DNA from: Citrus sinensis
Lineage: Eukaryota > Streptophyta > Magnoliopsida > Sapindales > Rutaceae
NCBI RefSeq assembly: GCF_022201045.2
Contig: NC_068558.1
Location: 45,473,001-45,537,000 of the forward strand
Length of the DNA stretch: 64,000 nt
Reading direction: 5' to 3'
Part shown: positions 12,488-24,840 of the stretch, piece after piece
How the letters are laid out: each line of letters opens with the position of its first letter
Position numbering within the stretch: the first letter of the stretch is position 1
Position numbers and translations under genes: made by a program
Notes under the pieces: model-generated
The model's input: the letters and a program-made list of their open reading frames with translations, nothing else
What the model was told of the DNA's origin: nothing
The model's database searches: none

Positions 12488-14315
12488 TTAACTAATGAAA
12501 CCACCGTTGTAAGGCACTCCAGTTTGCGGTAACCAATTGTCCCCAGACAAGAAATTAGAAACGGTGAAATTAGCGGCTTCTGTGGCATCGATGATATGGT
12601 AACCCGGCCAAGTCACCCTATTGGTGGTGTCTGACCCTGGGCCGGTATTATTGTACTCGGCATAATACAATGTAGATAGTGCAAAATCGCCGCTCCAATC
12701 GTGCCAACCAGCAGGGTTTATCAAACTATCCATGAAAGTTTGCATGTAAACAGTTCTAGAGTACTCCTTCCATGGCCTCCCCAGATATGTCTGCACCGTT
12801 TGACTGCCCGACGCCAGATCATTGGATGCTCTAATTGTGCAATTATGGATGGACGTGCCGGTATTCTGGTTAGGATCGGTCCTACCTTGTGCTGTAATGG
12901 CGTTGAATTGTCCACTCATCGGCAGCCGGGGATAAATGTTGCAGTTTTGGAGAACAACGGCTGCGTTTCCGAATATGAAATCAACTGTACCATATATATC
13001 GCATTCTCTGTAGAACTGCCTTAGAGAATGCGTATATAATGTATCTTGGTACCCTTCAAAGCTGCAGCTATAAAATGTAGACAAATCAGCCGCACTACGC
13101 AGTGCCACAGCCTGGTGCTTGACTGCTCCAGCCGTATTGCGGATAGTTATGTCCGATGCAACAAAGTTTGGTGCCACCACGACTGCAATATATTTAATTT
13201 ATTGACAATAAAGTCAATATTAGAATAATCGAGTTTATTAATATATTTTTGGCACTAGAACATAAAAAAGACTAATTGTGCATGTATAGGTAGGTAGGTA
13301 GCTTACTGAAGGTTGCAGAATTGGAAGTAGTCCATCCATCAACAACGTTTCTGTTGCCGGTGATTATTGTCTGATTGATGCCGTCTCCGATCATCATCAA
13401 ATTTTTCTTATTCTTAGGAATGGAGATGTATTCTTGATAGACGCCCGCGGTGACATAAATCAAAAAGTATCCATTGTCAGGATTTGTATTGTTTGGAGCT
13501 ACATTAATAGCATCAGTGATTGTGGAGAAATTTCCAGTGCCATCTAGAGCAACAGTCACAATATCGATCACCAGGACTCCTTCATCACCACCTGTGAGTT
13601 TTCTTCCTCTTACGGAGTCATAGATTGCTCGAATTCGGTCAGACATAATCAGCGGTAAACGTCCATTGTGGCCGAACATACTTTGTGTCTTTGAAGGCTG
13701 CCATGAGGTGACTATCTTCTTCTCACCAACCCAACCCTTTCTGAAAAGAGCAAGCAAGACACTGCTAAGTTTTATGTCCTCAAGTAACGGAACAGAGAGG
13801 CCATTCTTTACGCTCTCGGACAAAGCAGAGTCTTGAATGTCATCTAAACAGGTATTTTGGTTCGTTAAGATGGCACTAAGCTGAGCTTGCACGTCATCAG
13901 CTTGGATGGTTTTCAGAATTCGGCTAGTGGTGTTGGCAGCTTGATAAGAGCTTGAAAGATAGTCCAAGTTGAGACCAGCTAGTAAACGGCAATCATCTAG
14001 AGTGCGGATTGCACTGAGTGGTAATGTGGATCCGGATTTAAGATAATTGTCAACTAAGTTGAAGAATTTTTGAGTTTGCGATAAAGCTTTGCGGATGGAT
14101 AATCGACAATATGTGTAGGTATCTGCGGTTTGGTTAGGGGTAGCAGGGAGCACCGATTTGCAATCTTTAGGTTTTGGAGTGTACATGCAAATAGTTTCTG
14201 GTGGGACAGGAGTTGTTGGTGGATCAACATTATCTGCTGCATAAGATGGATAGGCAAAAAAAGGAAGGGCAATGAGAATAGGTATTGTTATGAGAAAAAA
14301 GAGCTTTGAAGCCAT
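12488..14315 (-). CDS. pectinesterase with N-terminal inhibitor domain (tandem copy 3)
   Basis: Exon 1 is 14315-13307 and exon 2 is 13182-12488; the GT-AG intron is 124 bp in the same phase-1 position as its paralogues, giving ACC TTC A|TC. The product is 567 aa. A signal peptide (MASKLFFLITIPILIALPFFA) is followed by the PMEI domain (about 35-190), which has an extra Cys at residue 70 where paralogues have Gly. The processing-site motif is degenerate (RKLT, 238-241). The catalytic domain has all signature motifs: GVYQEY, QAVAL, QDTL, DFIFGN and LGRPW. The frame is intact, so it is probably an active secreted wall enzyme. Part of exon 2 is almost identical to copy 4, while flanking exon sequence is clearly more diverged. 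Confidence 0.93.
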
Positions 14316-14382
14316 AATTGTTCTAGACTGGCTAGGGAATTGAAGAGATCGAATTCGAATGATTTGGGTGTTGTTAATGTGA

Positions 14383-14394
14383 TGTATTTATAGG
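14383..14394 (-). promoter_or_regulatory. TATA box of PME copy 3
   Basis: The minus strand reads CCTATAAATACA, 68 bp upstream of the ATG. It matches the core promoter of copy 4 exactly. Confidence 0.6.
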
Positions 14395-14399
14395 AGGCA

Positions 14400-16304
14400 A
14401 GTGTAGCTTTAATTGCTTCATATTTGTGATGGGCTTAAAAATATGGAAGTCAACTGTAAGAATTTATTAAACAAAGAAAACTTGTTTGTCTCGATAATTG
14501 ATAATCTAATGCATGCAACCAAATCTGAAAATAAAATTGTTATTCCTTTTTTCCCTTGATGGAAGTACTTGCATTTTTATATTCATTTTTCGGAATACTT
14601 TGCTTTATATTGCCCACTATTATTGTCAACGGCGACATAAATTCCCCCACCACCGGTGATCCACTATTACTAATTTTGGTTAATTAATCCAGCAAAGCAT
14701 ATGATCCGCGGTTTCAAATTTTGACCAGTTATTCCGAGCACGAGGCCATATGAGTTCCGACTACGTTACAGATTCTGCAAGTGACAGCTAGTGATTTGAC
14801 ATGATCATCACTCAAATATTGGCACTTGGTCAATTAATCAAAGTCCTAAGACATGATGACCGGCAAAAGGTGGTACATTGTAGTATGGTTTGTCTTTACT
14901 ATTACTGCTACAGCTATTATTATTAGTATAGCTAACACTACCAGTACTAATTTTTTTCACTATTATAAAAATTTTTATTAACTATCACGCGTTCAGGACT
15001 CTTAAGTTATGAATTATAAAATATATTCGTCATCATCAATTTTCACTACTAAAATAAGTCATAAAAAATGTATCGTCGTGATGTTGAATACTTAGAATTA
15101 AACTGTGATAAATAGGGTGCAAATTGTGCTATGAAGCAGTGTTAGTTGGAATACTAAAAAAGGGAAAGGAGCACATGTTAAACTAATTAATTTTCTAACT
15201 TTGAATTGCGGGTGAAATACGAAGTTGAGGGTCAAAGACGGAGCCAAAATTGACATTCTTTGGGGCCAAACTGTCAAAGGTGTTAAGTTTAAGTGCCATA
15301 TTCTGAAAAATACTTCATAAAACTGAGGGTAAATGATTAAGTGTATAACATTTAACTTGACTGGGGCCAAAATACAAGATTCTCAATATCTTAAGCTCAA
15401 ATTATAATATGCAGCTTATATAAATATATATCTTTTTTGGGGTCTGCAGGGACCGCAGGTCACAGAGTGATAATATGAATTTCAATATATTAGCAGGTTA
15501 CCCTCCTCCTCAATTAAATTCTTACATTTTTCTTCCGCACCATCTGGCATTAGATTTATGTCGTCTAATCCAACAAATCAGAACAGCTTTGCTGGTAGTT
15601 ACAAAATCTTTAACGTAGTTGGAGCCTAACTTTTGAGCTATTATGAAATAAAAACTAACTTCATAAGTTTTCGGTGATACATTACGTAAGGCTCAAGGAT
15701 AAACGAAATTGAAAAAAAATAAGAGAGAGAGAGGGAAAACCTGCCACAGTCCAATTGTGACGGTTACCAAACACCGCCGTGGCAGCAACCCGGCTGCCGG
15801 GCAACATAAATAAACCGGGACTTAGACTTTAATGATCACAACTTGATAAGGTAGCTAGTTGCGGATGTGATATTGAGAATATATGAAAAGGGCAAAATTT
15901 CAATGGTTTGTTATGACTTGAAATGAAAAGAATATATATGAACCCACGTACCCAAATATCATTACTCCTTCTTAGTAGTTAGCGTATTTACTGGGTTAAA
16001 AGAATACATGTACATTTTCTCACAGAATTAATACAACTTTCATTGGGCGCAGAATGAATTTTGAGATCCTGATTCGTCTTCTAAGTGGGTATTAATTTAC
16101 TTTGGTGATCTTTCGATGAGCTTGGTAGCTCCTAAAGTAGATATAGACGGGCAAGAAGTTCTACAACAAACGATAGTATGAAACCTCAGCAACACTAACA
16201 CATCAATTATTCTTAGTGAAGATGCAATGGTTTCAAAGTCACACGTACGTGTCTAGCTGCAAGTACTTCTGAAGTCTGAACCCAACCAATCCGAAGACGT
16301 ATTG
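14400..16304. other. intergenic DNA upstream of PME copy 3
   Basis: No coding region is recognised. It contains short poly-purine tracts (near 15720) and nothing else I can name. Confidence 0.45.
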
Positions 16305-16490
16305 AAATTCTTATTCTTGTCTGCTTGTCGATCGACCAAGGTTCGGTGGGTACGTGTGTTTTTAGATAAGGCGTGGAATAAAGACAATACATGGTCAAAA
16401 CGCCCAATTGTTGTGATGCTCACGTCCCACTTATGTTGTAATAAAATAATATCAAAGAATGTGAAGGCAACTTATGCTTGGTGATTGATT
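16305..16490. repeat. upstream conserved block, copy C
   Basis: It contains CTTGTCGATCGACCAAGG, TTCGGTGGG, GCGTGGAATAAA, ACATGGTCAAAACGCCC, TTGTGATGCTCACGT and CTTGGTGATTG. The order is the same as in the block at 3110-3350. It lies about 2.0 kb upstream of PME copy 3. Confidence 0.6.
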
Positions 16491-16552
16491 CCTTGTTTAA
16501 TAAGAAGTGAACGTAACCAAAGAGAAATCAATTGGGCCCATTTAACATTGAG

Positions 16553-16795
16553 GTGTCTTGATTGTAGTAAAATAAAAACTACAATTATGAAATAAAAATT
16601 TATAATGTGTGGTAAATATGATTTTTAAATAATAATTTTAATAAAAATAGTAAAAATATTATAAAATTTTTATCATACAAGTATATGATCAAATCAACCT
16701 CACCTGCAAATCACAGCAGGATAAACATTTTAATGCTCTAATTTTTAAGCTTGAGCTGCCGAACACGCTACCAAACAAACCTTTAGTTAACATCA
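16553..16795 (+). repeat. dispersed AT-rich MITE-like repeat, copy 2
   Basis: It shares TAAATAATAATTTT, a run of A/T around ATTATAAAATTTTT and ATCATACAAGTA with the copies near 7945, 45330 and 57952. The outer parts are diverged and no clean target duplication was seen. Confidence 0.5.
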
Positions 16796-19406
16796 TCTAA
16801 CTATATAAACTAATGGAATTTTTTTTTTAATAGCTGAATTGCAACATAATTTCTTTCCACCCATGTAGTGAAGTTCAAATATCTAAATCCTATTTCTAGT
16901 TAAGAACTTTCACCAACGGACAAGTGGCACCGATTTTCATTGAATAGAGTTTTATATATAGAGAGAGAAAGAGGGTTGAATAAAGATACAATTGGATTTT
17001 AGCAATGATCTATATAATTGAAACGTTTAGGGTCTTATCCAAAAAAATGTTTAGGGTTATTTTTTAGACAAACACGTACGTGGGCGTGGATCAATGGTGA
17101 AGTAGAATGTTGCTTAAGCCCTTAAACAAGAGAAGAATAACAATTTTTTTTTAATTTATATGGTGATTTCAACCCACCAATTTTATTATATTACATCAAT
17201 TTAAATAAGAAAAAAAAAAAGAAGAAGCTAAAACTATAACTAGCGTTATGATCAGAATTTATATCGGAATGTACTTTTAACCTGTTTAGTTTTAGTACTT
17301 GGTATTTTGTTAATGAAAGTATGAAACCTTTCCCCCAACTTCCTTTCTTCATTGAGTCCTTTCAGAATTTTGGGACAAGCTTAGGAGAGGCCTATTGAAT
17401 GAAGATTGGGCCTGGCCCCGGTATACCGGCCCAATCGGAAGACGGCATGTTCTTTTTCCTTGCTTGTAGGTCAAACAAACAAATTAGCTCCTTTTGATAT
17501 TTGAACTATGCATTTCTCTCGCTTCATCAAAGACGTGCCATCTTGGATTTCAATGATCTCACCTCAGAATCATCAAGGATTTTGTCATTCGAGTCTCACT
17601 CACTCCATTGAATAAATAATACAACGAGCCGCCCCCGTTTTGCACGACGGTCACGTATATTGCATGATTATTTCACTTCCCAAGGTAATATATTTTGAAA
17701 TACCGTTATAAATACATATAGACAACACGTGCACACGCACACTTGGCTGAATGATTCACAAGGGTGCAAGCGCGTAAAATATGTACTGATTTTCGTAGTA
17801 CATTAGTCAGACGAAACATACGCCATATCCATCCAACTTGATCATTGGAGATTGGAACCAGAGTTTTAATGTGTAACTTACAACTAATTGTATTAATTAT
17901 TGTAATTTCAACATGGAAACTGTGTGACGACGAAACAGTGAAGCTTCCTTAGACTATTTTAAAATTATCTCACAGTTTTCTTTATTAAAAAAAAGAAAGA
18001 AGTAGTAATAACATTTGAGCCATGAGTTTTTATGTTTATTCGAGTAAACATATAACTTGTTAATTTTGTATAAAATTGGTCCCTGACCTAGTGACCTTTA
18101 TTGGAATAATAAGCATAATTGGAATACATGTACCTTTGGATTTCAGTTGTTATCTAAATGTTAGTATTCCTATCATTATTGATATTAAGGGTTGGATATT
18201 TGAACCTATAAAAAGTACACTCCACACCTTCTTGTTTATAGTTAATTGCATTGTGTTTAATCTCAAGTTTTACTAGCAAAATCCAAAAACGAATATTCAA
18301 GCCGGGTCATCCCAGATCACGTCAGGCCTCATAGCAAATTATAATGCAAATCACAGGGTCTAAGTAGATTGCTAACAAAGAGGCTATAGAATTTAATTTA
18401 TAAGAGTAAAAATTTCAACCTGTGATTTATATCTTAGTTGGGCAAGGAAATTGATAGGGAAACTGAGAAAGGACAACTGAAAGATTAAACACAAATATAA
18501 ATTAAAGCATAATTTATTAATTCGTCTATTCATTTTAATCGCATACTTTTTTTTTTCTTAATCAAAACGTTTTCAGTTTACTAGAGCTGAAAATTTTAGG
18601 ATTAATTGGTTGGCTGCAATTGAATTTTTGTTATTCTCATTGGTTTAATATTGCTTATCAATAGTTGTGTAAATAGTTTTGGTGGGTTTTATTTTCCAAA
18701 CAATATCTAAAAGAATTTAATTATATGAGGGTATTTTTTAGTATTTAAGTAGTTGTATTTGTATAGAGCGTAGTTTCAAATTTTAAATCTTAGTAGAATG
18801 TTTATTGAATAAATGGGTTTAATGAGTATTTTGTTAACTCTTCTCATTTAAATGTGGTTGGTCGAAATTAACCAAAATACAAGGGTCTTTCGTGGTTTTA
18901 CAAAGCAGTTATGCTGTCGTGGATCTATTTATCTAAAATAGATCGAACTACGTCCTTCTTTGGGTAAAAGTAAAATAATTCGTGGCCCACCTACTATTAT
19001 TCCATGTTCAAATCCATTGTATAATGTCTCGAAACTATTTGAAACCATGAGCTATTGCCTATTGGTTCAGGAAGGTCGCCAGTATCCCCAATGAAGTGTC
19101 AAAATCTCACATGATCGACCAATGAAAAGAGTTCTGGATCTGTCCTTATCTATAACAAATCAGAACAAATCAATGAAGAAAAACAATAATAATGATATTA
19201 TTTTAGTACTACTGCTGAGAAAGAAGAAAATGAGATCACTTTGCTCGAATTGACAAATCAATTATTGCATAGAATCAATTAATACCACGCTGTACATGAG
19301 AATAGCTGGCAGTTTACAACGAATGGCTTTTACAAAACAATTACTCTCTGAAATAAAAATAAAAGAAGAACCAGAACGGATATTGAATGAGTACTGTGTG
19401 GTAGCT
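16796..19406. other. intergenic DNA between PME copies 3 and 4
   Basis: No coding region is recognised. The frame at 18076-18276 has no family resemblance I can identify. The rest is AT-rich. Confidence 0.45.
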
Positions 19407-21233
19407 TTAAATTAAGGCACCAGTGTACGACACTCCGGTTTGTGGTATCCAGTCGTCTCCCAACAGGAAGTTAGACACAGTAAAATTAGCGGCATCGGTT
19501 GCATTGATGGTCACATGGTAACCAGGCCACGTAACCCTATTGGCAGTGTTTGACCCAGGTCCGGTGTTATTGTACTCGGCATAATATAATGTACTTAGCG
19601 CGAAATCTCCACTCCAAATCTGCCAACCGGCAGGGTTTATCGAACTATCCATGAAAGATTGCATATAAACGGTTCTAGAGTACTCCTTCCATGGCCTCCC
19701 CAGATATGTCTGCACCGTTTGACTGCCCGACGCCAGATCACTGGATGCTCTAATTGTGCAATTATGGATGGACGTGCCGGTATTCTGGTTAGGATCGGTC
19801 CGACCTTGTGCTGTAATGGCGTTGAATTGTCCACTCATCGGCAGCCGGGGATAAATGTTGCAGTTTTGGAGAACAACGGCTGCGTTTCCGAATATGAAAT
19901 CAACTGTACCATATATGTCACATTCCCTGTAGAACTGCCTTAGAGAATGTGTATATAATGTATCTTGGTACGCTTCAAAGCTGCAGCTATAAAATGTAGA
20001 CAAATCTGCCCCATTGCGTAGTGCCACAGCCTGATGCTTGATTGCTCCAGCCGTATTGCGGATGGTTATATTCACTGCGACAAAGTTCGGTGCCACCACG
20101 GCTGCAATTTTTATCACCAAAAGAAAATCATTAGAATGACATAATCATCTTCCAATACTACAATTAACAAAATTTAAAATCAAAAAAATAAAATAGAAGT
20201 GTGTGTGTGTATATATGTATGTATGATTATTACCAAAAGTCGCAGAATTGAACGTAGTCCATCCATCAACAACGCTTCTGTTGCCAGTGATTACTGTCTG
20301 GTTGATGCCGTCTCCAATGATCATCAAATTTTTCTTGTTCTTAGAAATGGATATATATTCCTCGTAAACACCCGCCGTGATATAAATCAAGAAGTATCCA
20401 TTGGTAACATCTGTATTGTTTGGAGCAACATTAATAGCATCAGTGATGGTAGTGAAATTCCCGCTCCCGTCTTGACTCACCGTGACAATATCGCTCACCA
20501 AGACTTCATCATCCGGAGCAGCTTGGAGAAGTTTTCTTCTGCTTACAGTCTCATAAACTACACGTGTTTTTTCAGACATTTTCAACGGTAGCCGTCCGTT
20601 CCGGAACAGACGTTGCTTCCTTGTGGGCTGCCATGCGGTTGCTTTCTTCTTCTTAGGGACCCAAGCTTTTGTGAAAAGAGCAAGAGACACACTGTAGAGT
20701 TTTGTGTCGTTGGAAAGAGGGAGTGAGAGACCATTCTTGACGCTCCAAGCGGAAGCCGTGTCTTGTAAGCCATCAAAACAGGTTTGCTGGTTTGTTAGAA
20801 TGGCACTAAGGAAAGTCTGCACGTCATCCGCTTGCATGGTGGGTAAAGTTTTACTAGTAGAATTGACAGTTTCAAAGGAGCTTAAAAGAAAGTCCATGTT
20901 GAAACCAGCTAGTAAACGGCAATCCTCTAGAGCACGTATGGCAGTAGTTGATAATGTGGCGCGGCGGGTGAGATATTTGTCAACTAGGTTCAAGAATTTA
21001 CGAGATTGCCATAAAGCTTTGCGAATGGAGAATCGGCCGTAGGTGTAGACATTTGCAGTTTGGTTAGGGAGCACGGATTTGCAAAAGGATGGGTCCGGAG
21101 TGGATTTGCAAACCGATCCAGCTGAAACAGGAGTCGTTGGAGCGACATCTGTTGCATGTGATGGACGAGCAAAGACAGGAAGAAGTGCAATAAGAATAGG
21201 TATTGTTATGACAAAGAAGAGCTTTGAAGCCAT
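19407..21233 (-). CDS. pectinesterase with N-terminal inhibitor domain (tandem copy 4)
   Basis: Exon 1 is 21233-20234 and exon 2 is 20101-19407; the GT-AG intron is 132 bp, phase 1. The product is 564 aa. A signal peptide covers about 1-27 and the PMEI domain about 30-185. The linker keeps a full basic processing site, RRKLL at 232-236, the only one of the four tandem copies to do so. The catalytic domain has GVYEEY, QAVAL, QDTL, DFIFGN and LGRPW. The C-terminus is slightly shorter than in the paralogues (ends TGALI rather than TGGLIS). All features needed for a secreted, processed PME are present, so this copy looks the most conventional of the array. It is the 5'-most gene of the cluster. 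Confidence 0.94.
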
Positions 21234-21307
21234 TAATTAATTTTGGAGTAGACTGGAGATTGAATAAGAGATGGAGTTATTTTGAATGGCTTTAATTTGT
21301 ACTTTGA

Positions 21308-21319
21308 TGTATTTATAGG
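21308..21319 (-). promoter_or_regulatory. TATA box of PME copy 4
   Basis: The minus strand reads CCTATAAATACA, 75 bp upstream of the ATG, as in copy 3. Confidence 0.6.
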
Positions 21320-21697
21320 AAAGACGGGTACTTAGCTTTGCTTCATAGTTCATACTGTGATGCATTAATTAATTATGGAGAAGTATGCATGGAAGTCAAC
21401 ATCTTGGACTTTTAGGTAGAAAACGCGTTTGTATGGCTTGATTTATATTTATCTATATATCTTCCCTTCTAATAATACATGTAACTTTTGATTGAACGTA
21501 GTTATACATTCATGCTTTCGCAATTGATCACATTTGGATTGTCAAAACTCAAAGGTGAAACATGCATGTCGAATTACTCACCGTCTTTGGTTATGCTTAT
21601 TAATTAAATCTATTAAGGTAAGTTACGACCAATTAATTCCATTATTACACAAATACTTAACTTTGGAGACCATCATGAGAGAGTGTGAAGTGCTTAG

Positions 21698-22071
21698 AGT
21701 ATCTCCAAAAACATATATAAATTTTACTCTTCAAATACTTATTTACTTACCTATGTGGCAAATAGAAAGGTGAAAAAATATGATATTCTCCAAAAGACTC
21801 TTCAAATATAAATAAATTAATATTGTTTTAATCAAATAATTATTTTTTTAAAGGAAAAGTCAATAGCAATTAAAACACTTCTCTCTCTTTCTTCAATGAA
21901 AAGTAATAAAATATAAATTGAAAAGTGAGAAATTAACTCTCCAAATTTGAAGAGAGAGAATCAATTCTTATTTGAAGAATCTTAATTGGAGTGTCTTTTA
22001 GAGCTTTAAATATTGATGTGACTCTTCAAATAAGTAATAAAATCTTATTTGAAGAGTCTTTTGGTGATGCT
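21698..22071. mobile_element. MITE with AGxATCnCCAAAA termini, 374 bp
   Basis: The left end reads AGTATCTCCAAAA and the right end is the complement of AGCATCACCAAAA. CTTAG flanks both sides (21693-21697 and 22072-22076). The interior has repeated ACTCTTCAAAT words on both strands. Such GAGCATCTCC-type ends are common in plant MITEs. The superfamily is uncertain because the target duplication is short. Confidence 0.6.
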
Positions 22072-22076
22072 CTTAG

Positions 22077-23665
22077 AAGCTCTCCTATACAGTAGATGCA
22101 TTATGCATGGTGTTTCGACCCATTTTTCGCTCATCTGAGTGGTACGAGCTGATAGACATTAAAGATTTGTTTGATTAGAGATGGTGAAGTGATGCCTTGG
22201 ATCGGTTAAAAAGTTGTGTCTAGAGGAGCCTGGGGGATTCTATAGGACTTAGTGAGCCTTAAAAGGCTTACGAGGCACACAGCGAACAAAATCAAGTAAA
22301 AAATGATGGACAATACCTCAATGGGGTAGAAGTAAAATTTTTTCAGACAGTGCCAAATGTTTTAGGCCATTTTTTTTTTTTCATCTTAGCGATGCAAGCC
22401 AAGGGACATCAAGATTTGTTTGATTGGGGAGGGTGAAGTGTTGCTCTAGATCAGTTAAAAAGTTGAGTCTAGAGGAGCCTGAGAGACTCTATGGGCCTCA
22501 GTGAGCCAAAGGAGCCTTAGAAGACTTATAGGGTTCCTTTAAAGAGTCTTGAGAAAACTCTAAAGATGCTTTGGGGGGCTCGAGGAGATCCGAGGATGCC
22601 CTAGAAAAAGCATAAGGCATACATAAGCATAAATATAACACATAAGATTTACGTGGTTTGACATATATCTTATAAGGGCAATGTCTTGTTAACCTATCTA
22701 TTATGTTAAATATGATATTACAAGGGATTCTTTACAATATAATTGATAAATAACATAAAAGGAATTTTCCTAGTGCTTTTTCCTCTTAGGATCCTTAAGG
22801 GAGCTCTGTGTTTCTCTGCGAAGACACTTTCGAAGAGTATCATTGAGTGTGGAGGATAATATGGAGGATGGTTATGTTGTGTCAACCACAAAGAAGCATA
22901 CAAGTAGCACTAGCCTCTTAGAAAGATGAGGCCCGAGATAAAGATTAAGGGAAAAAATGGCTTTATGGAGAGATGAGTAGTGAAAATAAGGACTTGTATG
23001 GTGCATGATGTTCAGATGTGAAAGCTCTAAGAATGGAAGAAGTGAAGAGTTTTTGGAGAAGTTGGAAAAGTAAAAGACCTATATTTTTACATACAATGAA
23101 GAAAGAGAAAAAGATAAAGAAAAGAATTAAAAAAGGAAGGAGACCCTTCCTAGGATAAGCTTAATTTATATAATAAGGTTACTAAGGGCATCATCAAGTC
23201 TCTCTAAACACATAACGGAACTCGATTAACGGGTCCTCTTTATACCCTTGCATTTGTATAATTTTTAGTCGAAGTTCAAATATTTAAAGTCCTTTGAATT
23301 CATCTTGTATTACACGTGACAATTTCTCATTAAAGGATTTTTTTTTACCTAAGAACCCTGTAGTCCTTTTTGACGTAGCGCATTTTGATTTGCCCTGACA
23401 TTTGGCAAGTGTATTAGGCACCTCATGAGCTTCTTGATAGCGGCACGCCTATTTGTTCCCTAGGGATCACTATTTTGTATGATAGCGAATAAGAGCCTTA
23501 AGATAAACTTGAGACACAAGATAAGGTCTGTAGATCCCTCCTTCTAAATTGGCGATCATTTTAACACTTGAGGTTCCTTTGAGTTGGGCGATTCTAATTG
23601 GAGATGGTTTCATGTCCTTTGGAGTCCTAATGTTTGACTTTTGAAAATGAAAAAGTAGCTTTTGA
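22077..23665. repeat. old degenerate repeat, possibly an LTR-element relic (left part)
   Basis: Two diverged copies of one segment occur at about 22165-22270 and 22410-22515, sharing AGATTTGTTTGATT, GTCTAGAGGAGCCTG and an AGTGAGCC word. Near 22650 an ACACATAAGATTTACGTGG word resembles leaders seen in plant LTR repeats. No protein-coding frame survives. The unit continues after the hAT insertion. Confidence 0.4.
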
Positions 23666-23673
23666 ATCATAAG

Positions 23674-24598
23674 TAGGGATGGCAAAATCTAGGTGTGGGT
23701 CCAGGTTTGGCCTTCCAGGTTCCAGACCAAGATGCCAATTTTACTTTACCGGACCTAAATATATACCCGATTTTTTTGACTCCGGGTTCGATACGGGTTG
23801 AACCCGGAAAAATCAGATTTCTGGATTCTAGGTTTCGAACTCGAATTTGATTTTAGCTGTGGAAAACAATCATCTTCGATTATTTTTTACAACTCTGAAT
23901 TTCTAGCTGCAAACAGATGAACACACAACGACAATAGACATATGAATACTCACACCCAAATCTGTCTATAGTTCTCCTTAAGCTCCACCCGCAAGTTGTC
24001 ACAAAGATAAACTTTTGGTGTAAAAGGAATCTTTGGGCCTTACCATTCCACACAGCCAAAGCTCCCAACAACACCTAAAAAAATATAATAATAATAATAA
24101 ATAATCCTCCAAAGCATCTGACCCAACGTTTCCTCCCATGATATACGTGCAACTTCAACCCATATCACAATCGTCGCCAATCGCGACATAAAAGACTAGA
24201 GAGGTGGCTGATGACGATGATGATAGTGAACACAACTGTGAAGGACAAGGTGGCGAAGCGATGAGAGTAACGACAATAAAGATTTGATGAAAGGAAGAGG
24301 AAACATGCGATGCGGCTATGAATTGCAATTTGCAAATTAGGGCACATGATTTTTTTTTTTTACTTCTCTATTTATAACTTAAAATAGTTTTATAACTTAA
24401 TATAAAAATAAAGAAATACGAGTCCAGGTTTCGAATTTTTAGGTTCAAATAAAACCGGATCTGGACCCGGATATATACGGGTTCATAAAATTACATCCAG
24501 ATTCCGGATAAAATTAAATCTGGTACGAAGTAAACCCGGTCCGGATTATCTGGATTCGTCCGGATCTGAATCGGGTCCAAAAAATATTATCATCCCTA
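23674..24598. mobile_element. hAT-type non-autonomous element, 925 bp
   Basis: The ends are TAGGGATGGCAAAAT and the complement of TAGGGATGATAATAT. The 8-bp target duplication ATCATAAG lies at 23666-23673 and 24599-24606. Subterminal CCGGAT/ATCCGG and GGTTCGG/CCCGG words repeat in opposite orientation. No transposase frame is present. It is inserted into the older repeat at 22077-24830. Confidence 0.85.
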
Positions 24599-24606
24599 AT
24601 CATAAG

Positions 24607-24840
24607 GCACCTATGCAGGCTTTGGCATTCCTCCATTTGCTTTATTCCCTTTGTATCTTACTCTTCGTCTGTTGATTGCGTTCCTACAGGATCCTTTGTG
24701 GAACCTAGGGCCCTTTTGAAGCCTAGCGATTCTACCTACCTGATGCTTCCCTCACATATCCTTCTCATCATTAATATGTTTTCTTCCATTGTTGGCCTAA
24801 AATTAACCATTTACAATATCACCCTAGTCTCCTTTAGTGA
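24607..24840. repeat. old degenerate repeat, right part after the hAT insertion
   Basis: It continues the text interrupted at 23673. Short and featureless. Confidence 0.35.
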
